Shown here one piece after another: positions 1 to 8,104 of a stretch of DNA of 64,000 nucleotides. The position numbers and the translations under genes are program-made. The DNA comes from JAZDEY01 sp043808325 [NCBI: Candidatus Eiseniibacteriota bacterium] (lineage in GTDB: Bacteria; Arandabacterota; Arandabacteria; Arandabacterales), in contig JAZDEY010000083.1 of the NCBI GenBank assembly GCA_043808325.1, positions 124,001 through 188,000 on the forward strand, read 5' to 3'. The notes under the pieces are model-generated. The model had not been told where the DNA came from. It searched no databases and saw only the letters and a list, made by a program, of their open reading frames with translations. Numbering within the stretch: the first letter of the stretch is position 1; each line of letters opens with the position of its first letter.

Positions 1-816
1 CGGCGACGGGTACCTGCCCTCATCTATTGCCTTTATGATGTCGTCGCGGGTGGCGTAGCAGTCTTCTTCCTTGTCGATCTTGCCGTTGCCGTTGACGTCG
101 ATCGGCAGAATCCTTATGCCCGCGAGGGGCTTCTTGGTCTTGCCGTCATAAGCGTAGCCGATATTGTTGTAGCCGACGCCGAGATTGTCCCTCTTGACGG
201 CCTCGGTCACTCCGGGATCGCCGTAGACGCCGATTCCATTGAGATCTTCCTGCTTATTTCCCATGTAACCGGCCCACGTATCCGCAGCGCCGCACGCATC
301 GGAGCGCGTGTAGACATGAATGGGCTCCTTGGCGGCGGTCCCGAGAACCTGGCCCCAGGTCTTCACATTCTCGGTGATCCAAATGTCGATGAAGGTTTCC
401 CGCTTAACACCCTTGGCGGTGAGATCCTTGAGGAAGGGGTTCTTCTCATTAATGGTGGGAACCACCGCGTCCTTGGTTACCGCGATCCACCATGCGCCTT
501 TTTCGATCTCGGCAGGATATACTGCGCGGGAGACCATGCCGATGTCGACCACACCTGCAAGCGCATCCGCCATACCCTTGCCGGCGCCGCCCGCGGAAAT
601 GTCGACCTTGATCTTGGGATAAGCCTTCTGGAATTCTTCGGCCCACTTAACAGTCATGGGATAGAGCGCCCATGCGCCCGACACGCTGATTGTGCCCTCC
701 AGGTTCTTCTGGGGCGCCTGCGGCGGCGCCTGCACCGGGGGCGTCTCCGCCTGGCACGGAGCGATCACAGCGCCGGCCAATAAAGCGACAACCAAACCAC
801 ATAATAGCTTTCTCAT
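1..816 (-). CDS. PstS-like phosphate-binding protein, 3' end outside window
   Basis: This is a periplasmic substrate-binding protein of the phosphate ABC transporter type. It is open for 272 codons from the ATG at 816 to the window edge, so its C-terminus is missing. The N-terminus is a signal peptide (MRKLLCGLVVALLAGAVIAP) followed by a proline-rich linker. The mature part has PstS-family features: 'GTISVSGAWALYPM', the anion-loop-like 'SAGGAGKGMADAL', and 'DIGMVSRAV'. From about residue 240 there is a calcium-loop-like DVNGNGKIDKEED, leading into 'GRYPSP', as in many PstS-like proteins. The start is fixed by AAAAGGAGGT just upstream. Only 6 bases separate it from the Rrf2 gene, so both are probably read from the promoter at 1364-1392. 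The transporter genes, if present, would lie left of the window. Phosphate as ligand is inferred from the family; another oxyanion is possible. Confidence 0.85.
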   Translation of the reverse strand, partial: MRKLLCGLVVALLAGAVIAPCQAETPPVQAPPQAPQKNLEGTISVSGAWALYPMTVKWAEEFQKAYPKIKVDISAGGAGKGMADALAGVVDIGMVSRAVYPAEIEKGAWWIAVTKDAVVPTINEKNPFLKDLTAKGVKRETFIDIWITENVKTWGQVLGTAAKEPIHVYTRSDACGAADTWAGYMGNKQEDLNGIGVYGDPGVTEAVKRDNLGVGYNNIGYAYDGKTKKPLAGIRILPIDVNGNGKIDKEEDCYATRDDIIKAIDEGRYPSP

Positions 817-822
817 GGGGCT

Positions 823-1317
823 CTACCTCCTTTTCCCTTTTGAGCGTCCGGGCTCCGCCTGGAGCCCGTGTGGTCTCTGGTCCATAGCCGGGCAAGACAC
901 GACATTCCCTCTCTTCCGGCACACATCTTCCAGGGTAATTTTCTCTAGCATTTCGGCAACGACGTTCCTGACCTCAAGCATTACCTTCCTGAGCCCGCAC
1001 TTCCTCTCGTCGGGGCAGCTGACGTGGGCCCATCTGCTAACACATCCCAGAGGAGCGAGCGCACCGTCGATTATGCGGATTATTCGTGCCAGCGAGATCT
1101 TCCTCGGGGCCTTGATGATGCTGTAGCCCCCGTGGATGCCGCGCTTGCTCTCAAGCAGGCCGGCCCGCTTGAGATCGAGGAGAATCTGCTCCAGAAACTT
1201 CTCGGGGATCTTCTCGCGCTGCGATATCTCGTGGATATGAACGGGAGTCTTCTTGTAGTTGAGGGCGAGATAGGTCATCGCTCGGAGCGCATACTCGCCT
1301 TTTCTCGATATTCTCAT
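823..1317 (-). CDS. Rrf2 family transcriptional regulator
   Basis: This 164-residue winged-helix regulator of the Rrf2/IscR family has the diagnostic opening 'MRISRKGEYALRAMTYLAL', the helix-turn-helix 'IHEISQREKIPEKFLEQIL', and the wing 'ESKRGIHGGY'. After the dimerisation helix there are three cysteines (C-x8-C-x5-C, around 'CVSRWAHVSCPDERKC'), the position where family members bind an Fe-S cluster. Two further cysteines sit near the C-terminus. The reading frame stays open upstream to 1617, but an upstream ATG at 1368 lies inside the -10 hexamer of the promoter. The start at 1317, preceded by GAGG, is therefore the right one. It probably senses iron-sulfur or redox state. It is the first gene of an operon with the PstS-like protein, an unusual partner, and may autoregulate through the direct repeats in its promoter. 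Confidence 0.9.
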   Translation of the reverse strand: MRISRKGEYALRAMTYLALNYKKTPVHIHEISQREKIPEKFLEQILLDLKRAGLLESKRGIHGGYSIIKAPRKISLARIIRIIDGALAPLGCVSRWAHVSCPDERKCGLRKVMLEVRNVVAEMLEKITLEDVCRKRGNVVSCPAMDQRPHGLQAEPGRSKGKRR

Positions 1318-1363
1318 CGCGACCTCGCGGGAAAGTCTACTTAGTATATCGACTTTGTCGACT

Positions 1364-1392
1364 ATCATATCAAGCGATTTCTTTGTTGTCAA
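1364..1392 (-). promoter_or_regulatory. Sigma-70 promoter of the Rrf2/PstS-like operon with direct repeats
   Basis: On the minus strand TTGACA (1387-1392) and TATGAT (1364-1369) are separated by exactly 17 bases, a near-perfect housekeeping promoter. The 11-base direct repeat TCAAGCGATTT (plus-strand sequence) occurs at 1370-1380 and 1389-1399, 19 bases apart, touching both promoter elements. It is a plausible operator for the Rrf2 protein itself. The rest of 1318-1618, between this promoter and the DsrE gene, has a lone TATAAT at 1403-1408 on the plus strand without a clear -35. I see nothing else there. Confidence 0.75.
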
Positions 1393-1618
1393 GCGATTTT
1401 GATATAATGCAGATGGGCCGGTATAGCGTTGGGCGGGGTTTTGTCGGGCGAGTGCCGGCCGCATATGCCCCGGATCGGTGTGACCTGTGGCGGTTGGGGC
1501 GGCAATGCGGTACGCTATGGGTCTAGTGCAGGGGACGTAGCATGTATGGATTGGCCAGAGATATCGAACGCGTAACCCCGTAGATTCTGACGGTAACCGG
1601 CGACAGCGGGAGGACAAG

Positions 1619-1990
1619 ATGGCCAGTATAGCAGTGGTAACAGGCGGTACCCCTTACAGCAGTGAGAGGCTCTATACGGCGCTTAGGTTTGCGCTTGCGG
1701 CCCTGTTTGATGGTCACACGGTGAATCTTTTTCTGATTGAGGACGCGGTTCTGGCTGCCAGGAAGGGCCAGAAGCCCGCGGAGATCCAGGGTCTGCTAGA
1801 CGGCAAGATGCCGAACTGCGAGGATCTCCTGAAAAGTGTAGTCGCTCATGGGGCCACGGTCAGGCTTTGCGGCGTGTGCGCATTGGAGCGCGCCTTGGCG
1901 CAGAGTGAAGCAGTTGATGGCGCGGAAATCGGCTCGATGCACGACCTGGTGAAATGGGTCGTGGAATCCGACAGGGTGATCACTCTCTAG
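1619..1990 (+). CDS. DsrE family sulfur-relay-like protein
   Basis: This small cytoplasmic protein of the DsrE/DsrF fold (123 residues) begins with the family's first strand 'IAVVTGGTPYSSERLYTALRFALAAL'-type region. It continues with 'HTVNLFLIEDAVLAARKGQ' and ends with 'DLVKWVVESDRVITL'. The segment 'VRLCGVCALERAL' places two cysteines where some DsrE proteins carry the persulfide-accepting cysteine. Members move sulfane sulfur or act as small peroxiredoxin-like subunits; the partner here is unknown. The ATG is preceded by GGGAGGAC at a good distance. It is transcribed away from the Rrf2 regulator, which would fit a shared link to sulfur or Fe-S metabolism, but that is inference. Confidence 0.8.
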   Translation: MASIAVVTGGTPYSSERLYTALRFALAALFDGHTVNLFLIEDAVLAARKGQKPAEIQGLLDGKMPNCEDLLKSVVAHGATVRLCGVCALERALAQSEAVDGAEIGSMHDLVKWVVESDRVITL

Positions 1991-2050
1991 GCCCCCAATC
2001 GAGGCCCAAAATCCGAAGGCTGGGCCGGGGTCGCGATTGATCTTGGGGCT

Positions 2051-2078
2051 TTGCAGGAGTCAAGAAGGCATGTATAAT
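2051..2078 (+). promoter_or_regulatory. Probable promoter of the pepF operon
   Basis: TTGCAG at 2051-2056 and TATAAT at 2073-2078 are 16 bases apart; TTTGCA one base earlier gives 17. Transcription would start about 35 bases before the pepF ATG. Confidence 0.55.
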
Positions 2079-2118
2079 CTCCGAAACGGCCAAAATCGCA
2101 AGAAGGAGATAAACAACC

Positions 2119-4008
2119 ATGACTAAAACGGCGGCTAAGAAATCGGGCAGGACTTCTGGCAAGACCTCGGGAAGAACCTCGAGTGCGAAACCGGCCAGGA
2201 GACCGAGTAAGTCGGGCAAATTGACTTGGGATCTGGAATCCATATTTCCCGGAGGCTCTTCATCAAAGCAATTCGAGGTCTTCCGCAGGTCGATAGCGCG
2301 CGATCTTGTCAGGGCAAAGGCTACGCTCGCACGACTCCCGCGGCGGACGGATGCAAAGAGTCTCCGCCAGTGGGCGGCTTTCATCGTATCGTTTGAGAGC
2401 CTGGGCGAGCGCCTGGGCCACGCGGACAGCTTCGCCTACTGTCTTATTGCCCAGAATGTCGAAGATACCAAGGCGATGACGATTTACGAAGAGCTGTCCT
2501 CGATGGCCGCCGAGTGGGAAACGACAAAGACGGGCATCGAAGAGTTTGCGATAGGCGTCAAAGATGCCGTCTGGAAGAAGTTGGTCGGCGACAAGAGACT
2601 TCGCGGGACCGCTTTCTACCTCAACGAGATGCGCACCAATGCCCGGCTCAAGATGGAGCCCGAGATGGAGAAGCTGGCCACGGAGCTCGCCGTCAACGGC
2701 TATCATGCCTGGAACCGCCTCTACACCAAGATCTACGGCGACCTTAGGGCTGAGTTTGTCGCTGATGGCAAGAAGCAGATGCTCTCGATGGGCCAGGTCG
2801 CCAACAAGATGAGCTCGCCCCGCCGGGAGATCCGCAGACAGGCTTTCGAGAAACTGACGGCCGCATGGAAATCCGTGGAGGATCTCGCCGCGATGGAACT
2901 CAACTCGATGGTGGGCTTCCGACTGAGCCTCTATAAGGGCCGCGGGTGGGATTCCCCGCTTACCGAGGCGGTTCTAATGGGTCGGGTGAAGCGGGAGACC
3001 ATCGATGCCATGTGGGACGCTGTCGCTCGAGGGCGCCGGCGTGTCGAGCAATATGTCGCCGCGAAGAAGAGGATCTTAGGGATCGATGAGTTCCGCTGGT
3101 ACGACATGATCGCACCGCTCGGGGAAGTCGAGAAGACCTACACCTATGACGATGCCTGCGACTTCATCGTGAAGCACCTCTCTTCATTCTCCGCGGACAT
3201 GGGTCGCTTCGCGCGCAAGGCAATAGAGGCGAGGTGGATCGAGGCCGAGGATAGACCCGGGAAATCCGGAGGAGGCTTCTGCACCGGGCTCCCGGTGGTG
3301 AAGCAATCGCGCATCTTCATGACTTACTCCGGCAACTACAACGAAATGATGACGCTCGCGCACGAGCTGGGACATGCCTATCACAGCTGGGTCCTGAGCA
3401 ATCAGGGCTACTTCGCGCGGCACTACCCGATGAACCTCGCCGAGACTGCCTCAACCTTCAACGAGATGCTGGTGACCGATGCGGCGCTCGAGGCCACCGA
3501 GGGTAGGGCGGAGCGCCTCTCGCTCCTCGATAAGAAACTCCAGGAAGGGCTGAGCATGCTGTGTGACATCCGCTGCCGGTACATCTTTGACACCATGTTC
3601 CACGAAGCAAGAAAGAAAGGGCCCGTGCCCAAAGAGCGGCTTCGCGAGCTGATGGTTGAGGCCCAGAGAACCGCCTTCGGCGGCATCCTTGCGCCTGACG
3701 GATACCATCCACTCTTCTGGGCTTCCAAACTGCATTTCTCGGAAACGTCGGTGCCCTTCTACAATTTCCCGTACACCTTCGGGCATCTATTTGCGGGCGG
3801 CATCTATGATCGCGCCAAGAAGGAAGGGCCGGCCTTTGCCAGGGCCTACAGGGGGCTCTTGGCCGATACCGGTTCGATGACAACCGAGCAAGTAGCCAAG
3901 AAGCATCTCGGAGTCGATCTCACTAAGCCCGCGTTCTGGAAGGATGCGGTCGATCGAGCCTTGATGGATGTCGACGGTTTTATCAGGCTGGCGGGCGTGA
4001 GGAAATAG
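2119..4008 (+). CDS. pepF: Oligoendopeptidase F, M3 family
   Basis: Zinc metallopeptidase of the M3 family, PepF branch (629 residues; the family is usually about 600). It cleaves short peptides in the cytoplasm. The zinc motif HELGH is at about residues 415-419 within 'MTLAHELGHAYHSW', and the family follow-up 'ETASTFNEML' supplies the third ligand region. The N-terminal oligopeptidase F domain and the 'YNFPYTFGHLFAGGIYD' C-terminal segment are intact. The start at 2119 follows AAGGAGAT. The first 37 residues are an added, very basic low-complexity tail of Lys, Arg, Ser, Thr and Gly ahead of the normal start region 'LTWDLESIFPGG', which is odd for PepF. It leads an operon with lemA and a DUF3137 gene. 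Confidence 0.93.
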   Translation: MTKTAAKKSGRTSGKTSGRTSSAKPARRPSKSGKLTWDLESIFPGGSSSKQFEVFRRSIARDLVRAKATLARLPRRTDAKSLRQWAAFIVSFESLGERLGHADSFAYCLIAQNVEDTKAMTIYEELSSMAAEWETTKTGIEEFAIGVKDAVWKKLVGDKRLRGTAFYLNEMRTNARLKMEPEMEKLATELAVNGYHAWNRLYTKIYGDLRAEFVADGKKQMLSMGQVANKMSSPRREIRRQAFEKLTAAWKSVEDLAAMELNSMVGFRLSLYKGRGWDSPLTEAVLMGRVKRETIDAMWDAVARGRRRVEQYVAAKKRILGIDEFRWYDMIAPLGEVEKTYTYDDACDFIVKHLSSFSADMGRFARKAIEARWIEAEDRPGKSGGGFCTGLPVVKQSRIFMTYSGNYNEMMTLAHELGHAYHSWVLSNQGYFARHYPMNLAETASTFNEMLVTDAALEATEGRAERLSLLDKKLQEGLSMLCDIRCRYIFDTMFHEARKKGPVPKERLRELMVEAQRTAFGGILAPDGYHPLFWASKLHFSETSVPFYNFPYTFGHLFAGGIYDRAKKEGPAFARAYRGLLADTGSMTTEQVAKKHLGVDLTKPAFWKDAVDRALMDVDGFIRLAGVRK

Positions 4009-4029
4009 ATCTGAAGGAGGCACACAGAC

Positions 4030-4599
4030 ATGATGGTATTCGGGATCGTCATCGCGATTGTGGCGGTCGTCGCTGCCGTCCTGGTCGGGCTTTATAACAG
4101 TCTGGTCGGGAAGAAGAACCAGGTGATCAACGTCTTTGGGGCGATCGATGCCCTGCTCAAGAAAAGGTACGACCTGATCCCCAATCTCGTTGCGACCGTG
4201 CAGACCTATATGCAGTATGAGAAGGAGGTTTTGACCAAGGTTACCGAGCTGCGGGCCAGGGCGATCTCAGGGAAGGCGACCGATGATGAGAAGATCGCGA
4301 TCGACCGCGAGATCTCGACGGCGTTGCGCGGCATCATGGTTGCGGTCGAGAACTATCCCGATCTCAAGGCCAATCAGAACTTCCTCCAGCTCCAGGCAAG
4401 CCTCAACGAAGTCGAGGAACAGATCTCGGCGGCCCGGCGAGCCTATAACGCCGCAGTCACCGATTACAACAACGCGGTTGAGATGTTCCCGACCAACATG
4501 ATGGCCCGGATGATGAACTACCGGCGGCGGGCGGTGTTTGAGATCTCGCCCGAAGAACGCGAGCCGGTGGACGTGCAGAAGATGTTTAAGCGCGCGTAG
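4030..4599 (+). CDS. lemA: LemA family membrane-anchored protein
   Basis: LemA family protein of 189 residues, the usual size. A single N-terminal membrane helix (about residues 3-24, 'VFGIVIAIVAVVAAVLVGLY') is followed by the family signature 'YNSLVGKKNQVINVFGAIDALLKKRYDLIPNLVATV'-like region. The rest is helical coiled coil ending in the conserved 'YNAAVTDYNNAVEMFP'. Function is not known in general; members form helical bundles at the membrane. GAAGGAGG lies upstream. It starts 21 bases after pepF and is followed 9 bases later by the DUF3137 gene, a pairing common for LemA proteins, so the two products probably act together. Confidence 0.93.
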   Translation: MMVFGIVIAIVAVVAAVLVGLYNSLVGKKNQVINVFGAIDALLKKRYDLIPNLVATVQTYMQYEKEVLTKVTELRARAISGKATDDEKIAIDREISTALRGIMVAVENYPDLKANQNFLQLQASLNEVEEQISAARRAYNAAVTDYNNAVEMFPTNMMARMMNYRRRAVFEISPEEREPVDVQKMFKRA

Positions 4600-4608
4600 C
4601 CGTGACAA

Positions 4609-5622
4609 ATGCCTGAACGGACTCTTTCCGATTTTGCTCACTTCTATGCGACCGATCTGGCGAAGGAGCTCAAGCGGCTCGAAGCGGTCAGGAAAGCCGT
4701 GCTGGGTCGGGTGGTGGTGCTCTTTGTCGTTACCGGCGCAATCGTCGCGGCCGCCGTGACACTCGACCTTGTCTACAGGCTTACCGGCTGGCTCGGCTTC
4801 GCTGCCTTCGCCCTCTCGGTGAGTATCGCCACCTTCCTTTATCGGTACCTTATCAGCGAGTACGTCCATCTCTTCAAGGTGAACGTGATAAGCAAGATTG
4901 TCGTTTTTATAGATCCCGCCCTCGGGTACTGGCCCGCCGGTTTCATCGAACGGGGCAAGTTCATCTCGAGCCGCATCTTCGAGCGGCTACCGGATAGGTT
5001 CCGGGGTGATGACCACATCAGGGGCAGGATCGGCGAGACCGACATTGAGTTTTCCGAACTGCATGCCGAGTACAAGGAGGACACCTACGACTCGCGCCGT
5101 GGGCGTCGCAGACACTGGCATACCATTTTCAAGGGTCTCTTCTTCATCGGAGATTTCAACAAGAGGTTCTACGGCAAGACCGTGGTCTTGCCCGATACCG
5201 CCGAGAGACTCCTGGGCGGTGCGGGCGCGTTCTTTCAATCCCTGAACAAATCGCGGGGTGAACTGATAAAGCTTGAGGATCCCGAATTCGAGAAGATGTT
5301 TGTGGTCTATGGCGACGATCAGATTGAATCAAGATACATCCTTTCGACAAGCCTGATGGAGCGGATCGTAGGCTTCCGCAAGAAGACCGGGCGGCCGATC
5401 TATCTATCTTTTGTGGGTTCACAGGTTTTCGTTGCGATCCCATATGGTAAAGGGCTCTTCGAGCCGAAGGTTTTTAGCCCCATAACCGACTTCAAGACCG
5501 TCGATCAATACTTCGAGAATCTTCAGCTTGCGATCGGGATCGTCGACGACCTCAACCTCAACACACGGATCTGGACCAAGGCGCCGACCGGGGATGTCCT
5601 GCCGAAGGCCGCTCAATCCTGA
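4609..5622 (+). CDS. DUF3137 membrane protein
   Basis: This 337-residue membrane protein of the DUF3137 family has an N-terminal cytoplasmic helix ('LAKELKRLEAVRKAVLGR'). Two adjacent hydrophobic helices follow at about residues 37-82, then a long soluble domain. That domain contains 'FSELHAEYKEDTYDSR', 'GLFFIGDFNKRFYGKTVVLPD' and 'LEDPEFEKMFVVYGDDQIESRYILS', the segments by which the family is recognised. No enzymatic motif is visible. Its regular neighbour is LemA, directly upstream here. It converges with the COG3014-like lipoprotein gene, whose stop is only 3 bases away. Confidence 0.88.
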   Translation: MPERTLSDFAHFYATDLAKELKRLEAVRKAVLGRVVVLFVVTGAIVAAAVTLDLVYRLTGWLGFAAFALSVSIATFLYRYLISEYVHLFKVNVISKIVVFIDPALGYWPAGFIERGKFISSRIFERLPDRFRGDDHIRGRIGETDIEFSELHAEYKEDTYDSRRGRRRHWHTIFKGLFFIGDFNKRFYGKTVVLPDTAERLLGGAGAFFQSLNKSRGELIKLEDPEFEKMFVVYGDDQIESRYILSTSLMERIVGFRKKTGRPIYLSFVGSQVFVAIPYGKGLFEPKVFSPITDFKTVDQYFENLQLAIGIVDDLNLNTRIWTKAPTGDVLPKAAQS

Positions 5623-5625
5623 GGG

Positions 5626-7080
5626 TCAATACTGGCGTAAGCGAACGAAGACCGTGGTGCCGGGGCCGACATCGATCGCAGTCCGGTCGGATCCCGGAGT
5701 GCTCCGGATCTCGGGAGAGATGCGAGGCGCGGCGAGCGACAGACAATGCTGCCCCGGCCTGACGTATATGGTGGCCAGGTATATGGAGCGTGGCAGCGAT
5801 AACCAGGCGCGCAGATCGGCCTGTTCGGTTGCGGCGGTTGCGGCGTTGACCAAACCGCCGAGAATCTTGCCCCACTTGTCACCCGCGGCATCGGTCAGTT
5901 TGTACTTGGCCAGGGCCCGCACGGCGGTCTTCGCAAATATTCTGGGCATATCCTGATCCAGCTCCTTGCGAGCCATCGAAAAGGTGTCCTCGCACTTGGC
6001 CGGAGTGAGAGCCAGCGAGTCGAGATAGATGGTCGGCACGGGGCGGTCCGGGACCTCGTCGGGATAATGGGGCACCGCCACCCTGAGGAAATACGCGATG
6101 TCCCCGATGTCATAAGTGTAGCCGTACATCCTTGGCGCGATCCCGACGGAGAAATTGAACGGGTCATCATGTGCCGGCTCGGCCTCGGACTTGAGGATGG
6201 GAATATTGAGACTCCACTCCTCGATCGACGGGACAAAACCCTGTTCCACGAATACCACGATTTTCGCATACCCCCGGGCGGTCCCCGTTAAGTCCGTGGC
6301 GGCTAGAGTTGAATCGGTCCCCGACGCCGCCCGCGTGCATCGGTCGCGCTCCTCCAGGGCGATCGCAGCTATCTCGTCACGAAAGCTCATCTCCTCCGCG
6401 GTGCGCAGCAGGTCGCAAGTGAGCTCCGGTGGCGTCTGGATGGCGAAGATCTCGCCGTAGGTTCGATAGGCTTCGCGGGCGTTCCTATAAGATATGAAGG
6501 CATTGTTGGTCTCACCGCCCCACTCGTACAGGATCCCGGTCAAGTACTCTAAGAAGGCATCGTGCCTGTAGGGGCGCTTCTCATCCTCGGAATAGCGCGC
6601 GAGTTTGTCACTGGCTTTTCTGCATTCGACCAGTGCGTCTTCCTTGAGGCCGAGAAACATGTAGTTCAGAGCGCGGAAATAGTTGACCAGTACCTGCTCA
6701 AAGGGTTTGGGCACATATTCGAGCGCGAGATCGCTGGTTATGAGCGAGACCGCTTGCCGCGAAAGGCTCTTGGTGTAGAGATCCTCGGTTAGAATCTCGG
6801 CTCTCTCGAAAACGTCATTGCTCTCCCGATACTTCCCTGCGTAGTGGAGGAGCAAGCCCTTCTCAAGAAGGCACAGCACGTCGTCTTCGGACTTGCAGAC
6901 TTTATCGACCTCCGTGAGCGCTTCGAGGTACTGCTGTTGTGCCATCAACATCCGCACTTGGGCCATGCGCATCGGATGATGGGCGCATCCAAAGCAACAC
7001 ACGAGCACTGCGAGCACGACGAGCGCCGCCGCTCGGTCGGGGGTTGTGCTTCGGCTCAGTAACCCCATTCGCCTCCGCAT
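5626..7080 (-). CDS. COG3014-like TPR lipoprotein
   Basis: This 484-residue exported protein has an N-terminal signal segment ending in 'LAVLVCCFGCAHH', read as a slightly irregular lipobox with Cys as lipid anchor. Helical repeats resembling TPRs follow ('QYLEALTEVDKVCKSEDDVL', 'GLLLHYAGKYRESNDVFERA', 'YFRALNYMFLGLKEDALVEC'), then a beta-rich C-terminal half. This layout fits COG3014-type proteins found beside LpoB, as here. The frame is open upstream to 7353, but that extension runs through repeat DNA. I place the start at 7080, where GGGAGGAGGG precedes the ATG. The first 17 residues are encoded by a copy of the dispersed repeat described separately. A role in outer-membrane or peptidoglycan maintenance is inferred from its neighbour. 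Confidence 0.75.
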   Translation of the reverse strand: MRRRMGLLSRSTTPDRAAALVVLAVLVCCFGCAHHPMRMAQVRMLMAQQQYLEALTEVDKVCKSEDDVLCLLEKGLLLHYAGKYRESNDVFERAEILTEDLYTKSLSRQAVSLITSDLALEYVPKPFEQVLVNYFRALNYMFLGLKEDALVECRKASDKLARYSEDEKRPYRHDAFLEYLTGILYEWGGETNNAFISYRNAREAYRTYGEIFAIQTPPELTCDLLRTAEEMSFRDEIAAIALEERDRCTRAASGTDSTLAATDLTGTARGYAKIVVFVEQGFVPSIEEWSLNIPILKSEAEPAHDDPFNFSVGIAPRMYGYTYDIGDIAYFLRVAVPHYPDEVPDRPVPTIYLDSLALTPAKCEDTFSMARKELDQDMPRIFAKTAVRALAKYKLTDAAGDKWGKILGGLVNAATAATEQADLRAWLSLPRSIYLATIYVRPGQHCLSLAAPRISPEIRSTPGSDRTAIDVGPGTTVFVRLRQY

Positions 7081-7260
7081 CAACCCTCCTCCCTCGCCCA
7101 ACCCAATTTGGACAGCCGAGGCGGCGGATCGCCCGGAGCGAATATCCTTTACTGAGCGAAGGGCTGCCGCCCCGAGGCCCCGAAGCAAGTGTCGTATCGC
7201 AGCGAGGGCCACCGGCACCGAGCCTCTGAGCGAAGGGCTTCCGCCCCCGAGGCCCCAGGC
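7031..7260 (-). repeat. Mosaic repeat copy A (core 7031-7099 plus left modules)
   Basis: The core at 7031-7099 is nearly identical to copies at 8105, 8264 and 13396, but on the opposite strand. Upstream of it (7100-7260) are further modules: an AAAGGATATTCGC block shared with the 8.2 kb cluster, and a block starting GGTGCCGGTGGCCCTCGCTG shared with the copy at 11858. Two diverged tandem copies of a roughly 30-base unit, 'TGAGCGAAGGGCTGCCGCCC' and its variant, lie at about 7153 and 7227. The core overlaps the start of the COG3014-like gene. Confidence 0.85.
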
Positions 7261-7366
7261 CACCCATGGCGAGCCCGCCCTAGTCGACCACCTCGCGGGT
7301 GTCGGCCCCGTCCGGGCGCAGCCTGGACCTGATGATCTGCTACGTGTGCTCAAGGTCGGATCCGGG

Positions 7367-7966
7367 TCAGCGGCCGAAGCGCTTGCGCTCGACCATCTTC
7401 TTGATCTTCTCCTGCCCGATCCATACCTTCTGGTTACTCTCGATATTGGTCAGCGTGAGATCAATCTGATAGTAGAGAACCTTGGTTCCCTTCTCCTGAT
7501 CGGTGATCGTCGAGATGTAGCCGTTGAGCATGTAATCGGCCCCCAGCTCCTTCCCGAACTTCTTCACGGTCTCCTCGTCGGAGTACTTCTGCTGATCCTC
7601 GCGCTCCTCGCGGAGGTCGGTTCTTTCCGTAGCGGCCGCTACCACATCAACCAGGCCTGAATTGATGTAGGCCCGCTCGATGTCGGAAATGAAAGTCATC
7701 ACCGGTATGTGCTCGGTACTTTGATTCCTTACGATGCCCACTATCACGACCGGCCGCTTTGAGGCGGTGCGCGTGTGCTCGCTTATCCATTGATGATTGA
7801 GGCAATCCTTGACCATAGCCTCGGAGACCATTCGCGAGTCGGTGTCATTCCACCTTCCGGAGAGATCAACGGTTTCGTCCGCATCCAGCCGGGTTACAAC
7901 CTTCCGCTGACAGGACGCCGCGAGGGCGACCGCAAGGCACAAAGAAATGACGAGAAACCATCGCAT
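7367..7966 (-). CDS. lpoB: LpoB-like penicillin-binding protein activator lipoprotein
   Basis: This 199-residue outer-membrane lipoprotein of the LpoB family starts 'MRWFLVISLCLAVALAASC', with the lipid-anchored Cys in an AAS-C lipobox. The mature region has the family core: 'SGRWNDTDSRMVSEAMVKDC', 'KRPVVIVGIVRNQSTEHI', 'FISDIERAYINSGLVDVV', 'GKELGADYMLNGYISTI' and the closing 'LTLTNIESNQKVWIGQEKIKK'-like strand. In enterobacteria LpoB reaches through peptidoglycan to stimulate PBP1b; this distant relative probably has a comparable role. The start at 7966 is preceded by AGGGGGT. A good promoter lies at 8051-8079, and the COG3014-like lipoprotein follows in the same direction. Confidence 0.87.
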   Translation of the reverse strand: MRWFLVISLCLAVALAASCQRKVVTRLDADETVDLSGRWNDTDSRMVSEAMVKDCLNHQWISEHTRTASKRPVVIVGIVRNQSTEHIPVMTFISDIERAYINSGLVDVVAAATERTDLREEREDQQKYSDEETVKKFGKELGADYMLNGYISTITDQEKGTKVLYYQIDLTLTNIESNQKVWIGQEKIKKMVERKRFGR

Positions 7967-8050
7967 TTTCCGACCCCCTTTCTGGGATCGCTTGGTTAGA
8001 GACGACTGCAGAGTCAGAACAACCGCTGCATTGCCACAAAGAACACTCGA

Positions 8051-8079
8051 ATGATATTCAGGCCATCCCCTGGGGTCAA
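8051..8079 (-). promoter_or_regulatory. Sigma-70 promoter of lpoB
   Basis: On the minus strand TTGACC (8074-8079) and TATCAT (8051-8056) are 17 bases apart, giving a leader of about 80 bases before the lpoB ATG. Confidence 0.65.
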
Positions 8080-8104
8080 CCCAAATCGCGTGGGCGTCGA
8101 GTCC

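Noticed and set aside
316-783. Plus-strand open frames opposite the PstS-like gene
   Set aside because: They are antisense shadows; the minus strand has a signal peptide, family motifs and a clear ribosome site over the same bases.
1318-1617. N-terminal extension of the Rrf2 gene to 1617 or start at 1368
   Set aside because: The ATG at 1368 lies within the -10 hexamer of a near-consensus promoter, and the extension is not protein-like.
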